A DNA stretch of 64,000 bases. Origin: Chthoniobacteraceae bacterium (lineage in GTDB: Bacteria > Verrucomicrobiota > Verrucomicrobiia > Chthoniobacterales > Chthoniobacteraceae). Each line of letters begins with the position of its first letter. The first letter of the stretch is position 1. This document shows positions 10,461-19,977 of this stretch, piece by piece. Position numbers and translations under genes: made by a program. A model generated the notes under the pieces. That model saw nothing but the letters and a program-made list of their open reading frames with translations, searched no databases and had not been told where the DNA came from. Location of the stretch: positions 17,097-81,096 of the forward strand of contig CANFTB010000019.1 in the NCBI GenBank assembly GCA_947449735.1. The letters run 5' to 3'.

Positions 10461-10490
10461 ATAAGACGGTGGTCGTTATCAGGCAGCCTT

Positions 10491-11207
10491 CTATTTGGAG
10501 AGTTGAAGCACACCCAAGTCCTTCACCTGGTCTGCCACCCGCATTTGGTGCAAGGCCGTGCTGAATTTGTGCGCAGGCAACGGGGCCTTTGGATTCATCC
10601 ACACGGGATACAAATCGCGCGCACGCACAATCTGCCATCCCGGCCCGACATCCTTGAGCAGCACAAGCTTGAAGGTGCGCCGAAATCCGGAACGAGCGCC
10701 GGCATCCTGCGACGCCTCGGCCCCGGGCTCAGGTCCCTTGTCGCGAAGATAGGTGCACACGGCTCGTGCGCCCCGGCCCCGCCCTGACTCGCCTTCAACC
10801 CTGTGGATGAACTTTTTAAGGAAGAACGGCTCCGACTTCTGAATCGACGCGTCAATCTTCGCCAGATCCCCCGAAACCAGCGTGCTCGCCTCGCGGTTGA
10901 GAAGCAGGCCTTCGTAAAACTCCGAAGCGTAGATCACAACAAGGTCGTATTTACCGACCGGCAGGCCCCTGAATTGAAACTCGTTGCGTTGCGCGCCACC
11001 GACCTCGCCCTCGTACACCTGCTCAACATCATCGGAAGACACCGCAAGAATCTCTTCAATCGGAAGCGCCGGAGACCCGACCACTCCCTTCAACCCTCCG
11101 CCATTGGCGGGGTCGCCCTTTTTGTAGAGCCGCGACCGCTCGGGTGCATTCTGGCTGAATGCACTAACACAAAAACAGCAGACGAAAATAAGGATGCGCA
11201 AGACCAT
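10491..11207 (-). CDS. Exported protein of unknown function
   Basis: 238 residues with a clear signal peptide (MVLRILIFVCCFCVSAFS, cleavage probably near residue 19). A short central segment around GLPVGKYDLVVIYASEF resembles the beta-strand pattern of carboxypeptidase-regulatory-like or transthyretin-like folds. No catalytic motif is visible. It lies 6 bases downstream of the 748-residue gene and 30 bases upstream of the FHA-MoxR gene on the same strand, so the three are probably one operon. It may be an extracytoplasmic partner of the MoxR system, judged from position only. Confidence 0.75.
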   Translation of the reverse strand: MVLRILIFVCCFCVSAFSQNAPERSRLYKKGDPANGGGLKGVVGSPALPIEEILAVSSDDVEQVYEGEVGGAQRNEFQFRGLPVGKYDLVVIYASEFYEGLLLNREASTLVSGDLAKIDASIQKSEPFFLKKFIHRVEGESGRGRGARAVCTYLRDKGPEPGAEASQDAGARSGFRRTFKLVLLKDVGPGWQIVRARDLYPVWMNPKAPLPAHKFSTALHQMRVADQVKDLGVLQLSK

Positions 11208-11213
11208 AGACGA

Positions 11214-13460
11214 CTATCTCGATGCAGGGGCTGTTGACGAAAGGAACTTGTCCAATTGGCTCGCCACCGGATGAAACTTCAGTCGGTCCCGCACCTTCTC
11301 AACAATGCCTCGAATCGACGCAGGATCCGCCTTGGACGACTGCACGCACAGAATGAGGGTTGATACGGCTTCCGGAAGGTAACTGGAGGAATCGATCTCC
11401 CTGCAATAGGCCTCGAGCATCGGCCGGGCATGCTTCCAGTCCTTCAACTTGGCATAGATGGCCGCCTCCCGGAGGATGAAATCGCCGCTGATCTTGCTCA
11501 GCGGAAACTCGGCCTCCCACGCATCAAGTCCCTGAATCGCTTCCAGTAAAAAACCGCCTTCGGTGAGCGTGCGCACATTCTCCGCAAGCGACACCTCCTG
11601 CAGCGCCCCACCTTTCAGATCAGGCGCGGCCCTCGGAGCCGCCACGGCCTGGTTTACGGTCCCGCCCGTGAGCAGCTGCCTGGTCACGGAAGCTCCCACA
11701 GCGACGCCCGACGTGTTTCGCAAAGCACGGGCCCGGTTTTGGACATCGGCGTAAAAACTCGTTGCCTTGTTCAAATCCCCTCCGAGCAACGCCATGTCAC
11801 CAAGCCGGATCCGCGCGCGCTCGCCAACGCCACTCCTTGCCGCGGCCAGGCCATTGAAGAGAAAGTCCGCCTTTTTGCGGTCGTTGAGGTAGTACATGTA
11901 CAACTCGCCCTCGCGGAAGCGGAGCTCATTCTGCCGGGCGGCATCCTGCGTGTTGGCGAAAAATTTCTTCAGCCACTCCAAGTTCTCCTCAGGGTGATCG
12001 CGGAGGGTCACATCGAGAAAAACATCCTCAAGGATAGCCATCTGGGCCGGTGCGAGACGTTTCCTGATCGCCTCAAAGTGCTCTCCGAACAGGCGCCTGA
12101 GCAGCTGCTCGCCCTCCCCGCCCTCGACCGTCCTAAAAATGTTGTTCCACCAGGCGTCCCCCCACGAGGCCACGGGATCCGGAGACCTCGGCAAAACCGA
12201 CAGCATCTCAGCAAGGGTATCACGAAAGGCTTCGCGGTGGTCCGCCCGCTCCAAGCTCGTCTTCTGCGTGCTAAATCCAAAGTACGGAATCATCGCCGCA
12301 GACACAGCCTTCCCAGACTGCACCGTCATCTTAACCCTGCCCTCGCGAAAACCGGGTACCAGCCACTTCACCCGCGATCCCTCCAGGGTGCCGCCCTCGG
12401 GAAAAGTCCACGTCACTTTAGCGTCCGCAGGATATCCTGCGCCCAGCGCACTAAACTCGAGAATGAGCAGAGGCTCCTCGTTTCCAAACCAATAGACGAG
12501 CCCGGGAGTCACTCTGGCGACGGCCATCGGAGAGCCCTCTCGAGATTCCAACGCCGAAAGCCTGCAGGAACCCGAACGCGCCATCTCGGAAGCCTTGATG
12601 GCGCGCGCCTCGATGTTTTTAAGCGGCTCATTCGGTGTCTTCCATTCCAGATACATGAGACCGCCCCAACGATTGTTGCTCGAATAGGGGCCGGAACCCG
12701 GAGCCGTCTGCAGCACCTCAACGCGATGCAACCCCTTGGCAAGCTTGACCGACGCCCCGAAGCCACCCCATAGCTTACTCTTCTCCTTAAGTTCGACCTT
12801 GGCCCCGTCGACCCGAAGCTCTCCCTGACCCGTGTGAAAGGAAGGCGCCAGCCAGTACTCCCCGGCGGACGGCGCGTCTACGTGCGAGATTTGGTAAAAC
12901 GCGGCGGGCTTAGGCCGTCCGGAGAGATCCCCGCTGATGCTGAAAGCCGCCTGGGAATAGCCGGGATTCTCCCCCCAGTGCACAGACCCCTCGACCCGGC
13001 CCAATGCCGCCATGGCCTGCGCAGCGGCGAGAGTGTCGCGGCCCGGGCTTGTGCAAAGAATCGAGCCAGGCGTCAGCCCGGTATTGGGACTCCACACCCG
13101 CGCCGCACCGCCCGGTTGAATGTAAACGCTCACGGACTTCGGGTCCCCCTCAGGCTTCGCAAAGACGAGAGCGAAACCATTCTCCACATTCTGCCACAAG
13201 ACATAACTGGGCAGCACCTTGCCGTCCTCAGTTACCACCGTTGTAGCGGGCTTCCCCCCACGCAAAACACCTCCGTCAGGCAGGGATGCAAAGTAACCGG
13301 CGCTTGCGTGCGTGGGTTTTTGAAGCAGTTCCAACTTGAACCGCAAGGGCGCGTCCGCAACCTGCCAGTCACCCGCGGCGTGGACGAGACTTGCCCAGGA
13401 CATCAAGGCAAAAGCGGCAGTAACCGAAGCCGGGAGGTTGGCTAATCTTTGCAAATTCAA
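11214..13460 (-). CDS. Large exported protein, beta-rich N-terminus and helical-repeat C-terminus
   Basis: 748 residues with a Sec signal peptide (about 1-28, ending LVHAAG). The first half is beta-rich and includes a segment around 175-290 resembling a PA14- or carbohydrate-binding-type sandwich (GEYWLAPSFHTG, GLHRVEVLQ). The second half, from about 420, is alpha-helical with TPR-like spacing and may serve protein contacts. I do not recognise a named family. It is the second gene of the - strand unit that ends with FHA-MoxR. Proteins of this sort accompany MoxR/DUF58 loci in PVC genomes, so an envelope role is likely but unproven. Confidence 0.75.
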   Translation of the reverse strand: MNLQRLANLPASVTAAFALMSWASLVHAAGDWQVADAPLRFKLELLQKPTHASAGYFASLPDGGVLRGGKPATTVVTEDGKVLPSYVLWQNVENGFALVFAKPEGDPKSVSVYIQPGGAARVWSPNTGLTPGSILCTSPGRDTLAAAQAMAALGRVEGSVHWGENPGYSQAAFSISGDLSGRPKPAAFYQISHVDAPSAGEYWLAPSFHTGQGELRVDGAKVELKEKSKLWGGFGASVKLAKGLHRVEVLQTAPGSGPYSSNNRWGGLMYLEWKTPNEPLKNIEARAIKASEMARSGSCRLSALESREGSPMAVARVTPGLVYWFGNEEPLLILEFSALGAGYPADAKVTWTFPEGGTLEGSRVKWLVPGFREGRVKMTVQSGKAVSAAMIPYFGFSTQKTSLERADHREAFRDTLAEMLSVLPRSPDPVASWGDAWWNNIFRTVEGGEGEQLLRRLFGEHFEAIRKRLAPAQMAILEDVFLDVTLRDHPEENLEWLKKFFANTQDAARQNELRFREGELYMYYLNDRKKADFLFNGLAAARSGVGERARIRLGDMALLGGDLNKATSFYADVQNRARALRNTSGVAVGASVTRQLLTGGTVNQAVAAPRAAPDLKGGALQEVSLAENVRTLTEGGFLLEAIQGLDAWEAEFPLSKISGDFILREAAIYAKLKDWKHARPMLEAYCREIDSSSYLPEAVSTLILCVQSSKADPASIRGIVEKVRDRLKFHPVASQLDKFLSSTAPASR

Positions 13461-13482
13461 AACAAGCCAGACGGACGGCCTC

Positions 13483-13776
13483 TTAATTTTTTCCGGAACC
13501 GGGATTGTCCTCGCGGATCTTGATCAGCAATACGGGAGGCTGCGGGGGCTTTTTCGCTTCCGTGCGGGACATCGGTGCCGCCGGACAGCAACAACTGCCC
13601 GTCGTCTCGGCGGACGAGGCCACGCGGGGCGGCGCAGGCGGCTTCTTCTGTATCATCTCCCGCGGAGGAGCCACGAACCCAGCTTCGCCGGTCCCATCAC
13701 CAGCGATCAAAGTGCCCGTACAGAGCGTCGTGGCAAGCGCCGCGGACATCACTTTTTTGGAGGTGGCGGGATTCAT
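13483..13776 (-). CDS. Small exported proline-rich protein
   Basis: 97 residues. The N-terminus (about 1-25, MSAALATTLCTGTLIAG) resembles a signal peptide. The rest is rich in proline and lysine, with a run of three cysteines (SCCCPAAP near residue 63), and has no recognised domain. It begins the - strand unit: the 748-residue gene follows 22 bases downstream and a promoter-like element lies 25 bases upstream. Codon use and position support a real gene, but the short length and low complexity leave doubt. Confidence 0.6.
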   Translation of the reverse strand: MNPATSKKVMSAALATTLCTGTLIAGDGTGEAGFVAPPREMIQKKPPAPPRVASSAETTGSCCCPAAPMSRTEAKKPPQPPVLLIKIREDNPGSGKN

Positions 13777-13800
13777 TTCTTGTAAGTCAGTGCTGCAAGC

Positions 13801-13828
13801 AATCTAGCAGCGAAACATGAACAGTTAA
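13801..13828 (-). promoter_or_regulatory. Candidate promoter for the FHA-MoxR unit
   Basis: On the - strand, TTAACT (13828-13823) and TAGATT (13806-13801) are separated by 16 bases, a sigma-70-like arrangement. The -10 box lies 25 bases upstream of the 97-residue gene's start codon, in the short divergent gap between the two MoxR-region units. Confidence 0.4.
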
Positions 13829-13907
13829 AGACTTGCCACCCCCCCATCTGGCGTCAATGCTTTTCAAGCAATCATTGAAGCTAATCTTCACTCATCACCC
13901 GGCCTTC

Positions 13908-15317
13908 ATGCTTACAACCCTCCCGGAAAGCCGCCTTCCTTCCGGTCTCCGAAAAAGTCTTTCGCTGGCCCGGATTCTACCGCCGGCCTTCCTCAGCCTC
14001 TTGAGTGCACTCGCCCTCCTTTCTTCAGCGGCAAACAGCTTTGCGCAGACTGGAAAGGAACTCTACGGGGCGGACATCTACTGGAATGCCACTCCAAACG
14101 ACGTAAACAATCTCCTGAAGAAAATGAAGTCGCAGACGGATGCGAACTTCCAGATGGAGATCCGCACACTCGGTCAAATCAGCGAAAATCCCGAACAGAA
14201 CCCCGTCCTGTTCCGCTCCGGCCATTACCGCTTTTCTTACGCCCCCCAGGAGAGGGAGAAGCTCCGCAAGTACCTCCTGAACGGGGGCATGATCATTTTC
14301 AACACGGGCCTCGGCTCGAAACCTTTCTACGACTCGGTCGTCGAAGAACTGAAAAAGATCTTTCCGGAGCAACCCCTTCAAAAGCTCTCCCCCGACCACC
14401 CCATCTTCCATTCCCACTACGACCTCGACAGGGTCGAATACACCAAGGCGGTGAACGCCTCGGGCTTCCGCGGCAATGAACCGTGGTTCGACGGCATCGA
14501 GGTGAATTGCCGGGTGGTCGCCCTCGTCTCGCGCTGGTGCATGGCCGCAGGCTGGCAGGGCGAGGTGCAGGAAGACTGGCAGGCCTACAAACCAGACTCA
14601 TCCTTCAAACTGGGCGTCAACATCCTCTCCTACGCCTCCGCAATGCGGGCCTGGGCGAAGAACGCCGCGCAGGCCATGCGCTTTGTCGATAAACTCAAGT
14701 CCTATTCGGACTCTGTCTCGGTCGCACAGGTCACTTACGACGGCATCTGGAAGACGCGCCATGCCGGCCTCCCTGTGATGCTGCAGACCTTCAACGCGCG
14801 CACCGGCATTCCAGTAAAGTTCCACCTAAAGGAACTGCGTCTGAGCGACCCTGCGATTTTCAACTCCCCGGTCATCTACATGACCGGCCATGAATCCTTC
14901 GAATTGAAGCAGGAGGAAAAGGCCGCCCTCAAAAAATATCTGGAAAACGGAGGGTTTCTCTTCGCTGAAGCCTGCTGCGGGCGCAAGGGCTTCGACCAGT
15001 CCTTCCGAGACCTGATCCGGTCCGTGCTTCCCGACAAGCCACTGGAGCGCATCCCCCAAAACGCCCAGCTTTTCAAGCAACCCAACAACATCACTGCTGT
15101 CGGAGTGACCCCGACACTCATGCAGGAGAGCGGCCAGGCGCGCGCGGAACCCACGCTGTTCGGTGTGATGTTCAACGGAAACCTCGGACTCGTCTACAGT
15201 CCCTTCGGCCTTTCAGGCGGATGGGAAATGAGCCAGTCCCCCTACGCGCGAGGCATCAACGACGTGAGCGCAACACAGATCGGACAGAATGTGATGCTGT
15301 ATTCCATCACCCATTGA
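13908..15317 (+). CDS. DUF4159 family protein, exported
   Basis: 469 residues from the ATG at 13908. Earlier in-frame ATGs at 13857 and 13833 exist, but the signal-peptide-like stretch (basic segment, then ILPPAFLSLLSALALLSS) is best placed from 13908. No good Shine-Dalgarno decides between them. The mature protein contains two similar DUF4159 modules, about 50-270 and 290-465. Each has a segment where a sheet of text like LRKYLLNGGMIIFNTG or LKKYLENGGFLFAEACCG appears, as in GATase-like folds. DUF4159 proteins typically neighbour MoxR and DUF58 genes. It heads an eight-gene + strand unit. Biochemical role unknown. Confidence 0.88.
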   Translation: MLTTLPESRLPSGLRKSLSLARILPPAFLSLLSALALLSSAANSFAQTGKELYGADIYWNATPNDVNNLLKKMKSQTDANFQMEIRTLGQISENPEQNPVLFRSGHYRFSYAPQEREKLRKYLLNGGMIIFNTGLGSKPFYDSVVEELKKIFPEQPLQKLSPDHPIFHSHYDLDRVEYTKAVNASGFRGNEPWFDGIEVNCRVVALVSRWCMAAGWQGEVQEDWQAYKPDSSFKLGVNILSYASAMRAWAKNAAQAMRFVDKLKSYSDSVSVAQVTYDGIWKTRHAGLPVMLQTFNARTGIPVKFHLKELRLSDPAIFNSPVIYMTGHESFELKQEEKAALKKYLENGGFLFAEACCGRKGFDQSFRDLIRSVLPDKPLERIPQNAQLFKQPNNITAVGVTPTLMQESGQARAEPTLFGVMFNGNLGLVYSPFGLSGGWEMSQSPYARGINDVSATQIGQNVMLYSITH

Positions 15318-15356
15318 TCCGCCCACAAACGTTCCACCTCGCGTCAACAGCACCTC

Positions 15357-16019
15357 ATGAAACGCACTCCGGCCATTGTCTGCCTTCTTCTCCTGACGCT
15401 CACCGGCCTGCTTCACGCGGCAACCTCAAACGGCAACGAGTTCGCACTCGCGCTTTCCGAGGCAAAGTCTCCCGCCGCACGTTCAACCCTCGTTGAAGGA
15501 GCAGCAGGACGCCCGCATTTTTTCAGGTATCTGCAAATCATGGAAATGCGCCAGGTGAGCGAAGGCGGCCGGGAGAGCTTCCTGATCACAGCGTTTGAAC
15601 CCTCGTCCTACTTGGACGTCGTGTTTACCGTGTCCATGCCCGTTTCTCTCGGCGTCCTCAAAGCGGAGCCCGTCTCAAAAGTCGGCGATGCGATCGCAGT
15701 CACAGGAAAGGTAATCGGCGTCGAACCGGGCAAAAACTCCGTCCAGCTTGCCGAGCCGATCGTACGACACAAGGACCGCTTGAGTCCCAAGATCGGCAAG
15801 GAGTTGCTCAGCGAAGTCAACCCCGGTGCAACTTTCTACAGCTACACCGAAGGACCACGGCCGATCAAACTCGAGGCTCGAGACCGGGATCTTCTGCAGC
15901 ACCGCGACAGAATCATGGCCTCGGGCGGACCCAAAGCCTGGGGGGAGTTTTTAGAGACCGAGATCGCCAAGCGAAAGCAACAGCGCGCATCGTCAGCAAA
16001 GGAGGCGGGCCAGCCTTGA
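15357..16019 (+). CDS. Exported protein of unknown function
   Basis: 220 residues with a signal peptide (MKRTPAIVCLLLLTLTGLLHA, cleavage near residue 21). The remainder is mixed alpha/beta with a charged C-terminal helix and no motif I recognise. It lies 39 bases after the DUF4159 gene, and its stop codon overlaps the TTG start of the next gene. Its end also carries that gene's ribosome binding site, so translation of the two is coupled. A structural or accessory envelope role is inferred from operon context alone. Confidence 0.75.
   Translation: MKRTPAIVCLLLLTLTGLLHAATSNGNEFALALSEAKSPAARSTLVEGAAGRPHFFRYLQIMEMRQVSEGGRESFLITAFEPSSYLDVVFTVSMPVSLGVLKAEPVSKVGDAIAVTGKVIGVEPGKNSVQLAEPIVRHKDRLSPKIGKELLSEVNPGATFYSYTEGPRPIKLEARDRDLLQHRDRIMASGGPKAWGEFLETEIAKRKQQRASSAKEAGQP
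15998..16005 (+). promoter_or_regulatory. Ribosome binding site that fixes a TTG start
   Basis: AAAGGAGG at 15998-16005 lies 10 bases before the TTG at 16016. No ATG or GTG nearby is in frame with the signal peptide that follows, so this strong site supports TTG as the start of the downstream gene. Confidence 0.7.
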
Positions 16020-16843
16020 ACCGGCAACCCCCTCTCGCAATAAGTCACCTGACGGCATCCGCCCTGTGCGCGGCTGGATTCCTGTGTTTCGGGATCGCTG
16101 CCACCTCCCACGCCGCGGACGAGGACGGTCTAGTCAGCTTGTGGAAGCAACACATGTCGGCACCCGGTGATCACGACGTGCTGATCAAAGCTTGCCAGGC
16201 CTTTGCAGCAGCTCACTCCGGCGATCCCTTGCTGCCTGTCGTGCGGGGTTTTGAAGCGTGGCACACTCTGCAAGCGGGGAGCCCCCAGGAGGCTTTCGCA
16301 CTGTGGGAGTCTGATCTGAAGCTTCCCGCCTCGCCCCTTAATGAATGCGCGAAGCGGCTTGCCTGCGGATGGATGTCCCGCGCTGACCGGGAAAAAGTCG
16401 TCGCCTCCCTCCAGGCCTATTACCGAAAAGAGGTCGCCTATCCAAAAAGTCTGGAGCAGATCGCAGCCCATCCGCGTCTTAAAAACGAACCTAAGCCTCC
16501 CGAAAAAGACCGCTTTGGAAACCCATGGAGCTATACCCTCACCGGCTTCGAAAAAACAAAAGGATTTCCAGACCAGAAGTACTCCCTCAAAAGCTCCGTT
16601 CTAGGCGATCTTTCGGATTTGCAATCCGCTGCATCCCTGGCCTACGCCTCTAAAATCACGGCGGTTCCGCAGCGTGTCATCACCATGCCGAACAACACTT
16701 CGGCGGTGAGTTTCAACCTGGGAAAAAGCGTCTCAATGAGCATGGTCGGCCCGGGACAGGGCGACCTGCACCTCGCGTTTATCGGCGCCAAATTCATCGT
16801 CGTCTGCGACCACACCCACTGGAAAATCCTACCTCGCCCCTGA
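16016..16843 (+). CDS. Exported protein of unknown function, TTG start
   Basis: 275 residues beginning with TTG, which overlaps the previous stop as TTGA. A strong Shine-Dalgarno lies 10 bases upstream. The N-terminus is a signal peptide (about 1-34, ALCAAGFLCFGIAATSHAA). The middle contains a helical stretch and YRKEVAYPKSLEQIAAHP, followed by KDRFGNPWSYT, which resembles the type II secretion pseudopilin-like DPWGNPY signature found in many small PVC exported proteins. Its stop overlaps the DUF58 start by one base. Function unknown; likely part of the MoxR-associated envelope unit. Confidence 0.75.
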   Translation: MNRQPPLAISHLTASALCAAGFLCFGIAATSHAADEDGLVSLWKQHMSAPGDHDVLIKACQAFAAAHSGDPLLPVVRGFEAWHTLQAGSPQEAFALWESDLKLPASPLNECAKRLACGWMSRADREKVVASLQAYYRKEVAYPKSLEQIAAHPRLKNEPKPPEKDRFGNPWSYTLTGFEKTKGFPDQKYSLKSSVLGDLSDLQSAASLAYASKITAVPQRVITMPNNTSAVSFNLGKSVSMSMVGPGQGDLHLAFIGAKFIVVCDHTHWKILPRP

Positions 16844-17793
16844 TGGCCGGAGTCTCCCAACCGAAATCGAAACCAAATGCAGGCGAGCCCCCCAAAGAGG
16901 GCATAGCGGCATTTCTGAACCCCGCCGAGATGCACAAACTCGGCAGGCTCCTGCTCCTCTCGCGCAACAAAGTGGAGGGCACTCTGGCGGGTGCGCACCG
17001 CAGCCCACTGCGGGGCCCGAGCTCGGAGTTCGCCGACCACAAGAGCTACGGCATCGGCGACGAAACGAAGCACATCGACTGGCGCGTCTTTGCGCGCACC
17101 GACAAATACTTCATCAAGCGCTACGAAGACGAAACCAACCTCCGCGTCTATCTCGTCCTCGATCGCAGCGCATCGATGAACTACGCCTCCGAGGGTGGAG
17201 CCACCAAGTACCACTTCGCATGCCGGCTGGCGGCTGCCATTGGATATGTGATTGTAAAGGCAAGGGACTCGATCGGCCTCTACCTGCACGGACAAAAGGT
17301 CGACGTGCGCATGGATGCGGGCAACTCCTTCCAGCATCTCCACAACCTTCTCAAGCACGTCCAGAACCACCCGCCCGAGGGGGGGGGCGACCTGGCTGCA
17401 GTCCTGCATGAAATTGCATCCTCAGTCCGCCGCGGAGCACTCGTTGTCGTGCTTTCTGACCTGCTTGGAGACGAGGAAGAGATCATCAAGGGGCTCGCCC
17501 ACCTCCGGAAACAAAAGCACGATGTCATCCTCTTCCAGACGCTCGACCCGGCCGAACTGGACCTCAATTTGAGCAAGCCTTGCGAACTCCACGACTTGGA
17601 AACAGGCGAGGATCTGCCTGTCAACCCGCGTGTTCTTGCGGAGGAATACCACAGGGTGTTCGGCGAGTTTCTGCAGCACTACAAGAAAGCCTGCGCGGGC
17701 ATGAATATCGACTACAGAGTGGTGCCGACAAACCAGGAGCTTGAATCCTTCGTGCGCGTCTACCTCTCAGAGCGCAGGCGCCTTTCACGCTGA
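16843..17793 (+). CDS. DUF58 protein with VWA-like domain
   Basis: 316 residues, no membrane segment. The DUF58 signature is visible: GPSSEFADHKSYGIGDETKHIDWRVFART spans about 58-86 in pieces, with the invariant D-x-K-x-IDWR part intact. It is followed by a VWA-like MIDAS motif D107-x-S109-x-S111. DUF58 proteins are the usual partners of MoxR AAA+ ATPases. The matching FHA-MoxR gene is in the divergent unit. The start overlaps the upstream stop (TGATG), so translation is coupled. Probably a cytoplasmic metal-binding adaptor for the MoxR chaperone. Confidence 0.93.
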   Translation: MAGVSQPKSKPNAGEPPKEGIAAFLNPAEMHKLGRLLLLSRNKVEGTLAGAHRSPLRGPSSEFADHKSYGIGDETKHIDWRVFARTDKYFIKRYEDETNLRVYLVLDRSASMNYASEGGATKYHFACRLAAAIGYVIVKARDSIGLYLHGQKVDVRMDAGNSFQHLHNLLKHVQNHPPEGGGDLAAVLHEIASSVRRGALVVVLSDLLGDEEEIIKGLAHLRKQKHDVILFQTLDPAELDLNLSKPCELHDLETGEDLPVNPRVLAEEYHRVFGEFLQHYKKACAGMNIDYRVVPTNQELESFVRVYLSERRRLSR

Positions 17794-17802
17794 CATCCGG
17801 TC

Positions 17803-19965
17803 ATGTTCCTGGCTCCACTTTTTCTCATGGCAGCGGGTGTCGGCGCCACCGTCCCGTTTTTTCTGCACCTGATGCAGAACCGGAGGCGGACGCGCCTTCC
17901 GTTTCCTACCGTTCGCTTTCTCAAAAAAGCCGAGAAAAACACCTCCCGCCGCATCCGGTTGGAGAACTTCCTGCTGTGGTTGCTGCGAACCATGATCATG
18001 GCGCTGCTCGGGGCCGCGTTCGCCATGCCGATGGTCCGCAGCGGCGGACTGGGCTGGCTCGGCGACGCCCCGCGCGACGTTGCCATCGTGCTAGACGCCT
18101 CCTACAGCATGGGCTACCGCGTTGACAGGGGAACCGTCTGGGACAAGGGCATCGAGACTGCCATCGCCATCATCGAAGGACTGCGCGACCCGGACCGGTT
18201 CTGCATTTATATCGCGCGTGAACAACCCGAGGCAATCGTCGCCGAACCCATCGCAAACAAACATGAGGGCATCCTGCGCCTGCGCGCCCTTCAACTCGGA
18301 CAGTCCGAATCAAGAATCATCCCCGCTGCAAACGCGGCAATGAAGGCCCTTCTCAAAGCGGACTCCCAGCGCGAGCGCGAGATTCACATCATCACCGACA
18401 ACCAAGCCCTGCCCTGGCAACCCATCGCGGCAGGCGCGGTCGAGGCGCAGATTGCCCCGAAGACGCCGGTCTTTGTAACGCTCCTTGGAGTTTCCGCACC
18501 CGAGAATACAGCGATCGCCTCCCTCGATCTCCAGCCCCCCGTGGCGCGCAGGGGTTCCGAAATGAAGGCCCAGGTCAAACTGCGGCGCACAGGACCGCCG
18601 GCAGACACCACCCTGTCTCTCTTCATCGATGACCGCGAGATCAGCCGCAAACACGTTCCCGCCGCGGATGCGGACTCAACAGAACCGGCGTTCACCCTCC
18701 CCGTTCTGGAGGTCGGGGTGCATGCAGCCAAGATCCAGACCCCCGAGGACAATCTTACAGCCGACAACGCCTTCTATTTTCTAATCAGAATTCAAGAACC
18801 CATGCCCGCGCTTGTCGTGGGCTCCGATAGTGAAACCCTGTTTTTGAAGACCGCACTGCGCACAGGCCTCGGAAGCGCAAGCGCGGTTGAATCGACCAGC
18901 CCCGAGAAGCTCACGGAGAAACCTTTGTCCCGCTATTCAAGTGTCATCCTGTGCAACGCGCTGCCCCTTTTCGGTCAGGCCATTGGAGTCATTGAGGCCT
19001 ACGTTAAGGCCGGAGGCGTTCTGGTGATTTTTCCAGGCATGGCGGCGAAACCAGACGCCTACACACCCTGGACGGCCCTTCCCGCCACCCCGCGTTCGGT
19101 GGACGACCTGCCTCTGGCACAACGCAACCGCACGCTCAGCTGGGACCAGCCCCAACATCCCCTTGTCCGGTCGCTGCGCGAAGGCATCGGCATCCCAACC
19201 GTCGCCATCCGGCGCAAACTTGCCTTCGACAACGTCCACGAGGGAGCACAGCGCATCGTTTCCATGGGCGCCAACCAGCCGTTCCTCCTCGACCGGCAAT
19301 TCGGAGCGGGCCATGTCCTTTTGTTTTCCGTATCGGCGGACCGGACCTGGAGCGACTTCCCGCTCTCCCCCTTCTTTCTTCCGCTGTTAATTCAATGCGC
19401 CGACCTGGGCACCGGAGCCGGCCCGCGCACTCCCTTTGAATGGGCGACCGACTGGCTCCCGCTCAGCGACCGCTTCCCCGAATGGAAGACGCCCCCAAGC
19501 CTCAGCGGTCCCGATGGACAGCCTCTCTCCGTGCGGGCCTCGGTGATTGATGGTCGCACCGTGCTGAATGCGGAGAACCTGAAAATGCCGGGCTTCTACT
19601 CGGTCACCTCCTCCGCCGAACCGGAGGGTAAGCCGGTCATCGCAGTGAACCTGTTGAGGGAGGAATCCAACCTCACGCCTGTGATTGAAGCCGAGATTGC
19701 CAAACACCTTGGGGTGGAAGACACGGCCGTCGCGCACGATCTCGAAAGTCTGCGCAGTCTCATCACCGAGCACCGGATCGGGCGCACCTTCGGCGAACAC
19801 CTGCTCTGGATCGCCCTCCTCCTCACAGCCGTCGAGTTTGTCTACGCAAACGTGCTGGGCCGCTCCACCGGAGCCTCAAGAGGAGGCGCGGGATCCCCCG
19901 GGGCTCCCTCACAAGGCATTGGAACAGGCTCCGCAAAAACCGCATCCGCCGGAGAGGGTGCATGA
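17803..19965 (+). CDS. BatA-like membrane protein with VWA domain
   Basis: 720 residues. The N-terminus (about 1-78) is the two-helix anchor typical of BatA-type proteins: hydrophobic segment 3-23, the stretch RRRTRLPFPTVRFL, then a second helix 56-76. A VWA domain follows, with MIDAS D98-x-S100-x-S102. A long periplasmic region runs to about 660, including a GATase-like segment. A final helix lies near 665-690, and a Ser/Gly/Ala-rich tail ends the protein. It starts 9 bases after the DUF58 gene. In other bacteria Bat proteins work with MoxR and affect envelope stress and aerotolerance. A similar role is inferred. Confidence 0.9.
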   Translation: MFLAPLFLMAAGVGATVPFFLHLMQNRRRTRLPFPTVRFLKKAEKNTSRRIRLENFLLWLLRTMIMALLGAAFAMPMVRSGGLGWLGDAPRDVAIVLDASYSMGYRVDRGTVWDKGIETAIAIIEGLRDPDRFCIYIAREQPEAIVAEPIANKHEGILRLRALQLGQSESRIIPAANAAMKALLKADSQREREIHIITDNQALPWQPIAAGAVEAQIAPKTPVFVTLLGVSAPENTAIASLDLQPPVARRGSEMKAQVKLRRTGPPADTTLSLFIDDREISRKHVPAADADSTEPAFTLPVLEVGVHAAKIQTPEDNLTADNAFYFLIRIQEPMPALVVGSDSETLFLKTALRTGLGSASAVESTSPEKLTEKPLSRYSSVILCNALPLFGQAIGVIEAYVKAGGVLVIFPGMAAKPDAYTPWTALPATPRSVDDLPLAQRNRTLSWDQPQHPLVRSLREGIGIPTVAIRRKLAFDNVHEGAQRIVSMGANQPFLLDRQFGAGHVLLFSVSADRTWSDFPLSPFFLPLLIQCADLGTGAGPRTPFEWATDWLPLSDRFPEWKTPPSLSGPDGQPLSVRASVIDGRTVLNAENLKMPGFYSVTSSAEPEGKPVIAVNLLREESNLTPVIEAEIAKHLGVEDTAVAHDLESLRSLITEHRIGRTFGEHLLWIALLLTAVEFVYANVLGRSTGASRGGAGSPGAPSQGIGTGSAKTASAGEGA

Positions 19966-19977
19966 CCTGATGCAAGG

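Noticed and set aside
9492..10787. Long + strand frame (431 codons) over the FHA-MoxR gene
   Set aside because: Antisense to an obvious MoxR protein and without recognisable motifs.
11739..12773. Long + strand frame inside the 748-residue gene
   Set aside because: Shadow frame of basic, low-information residues.
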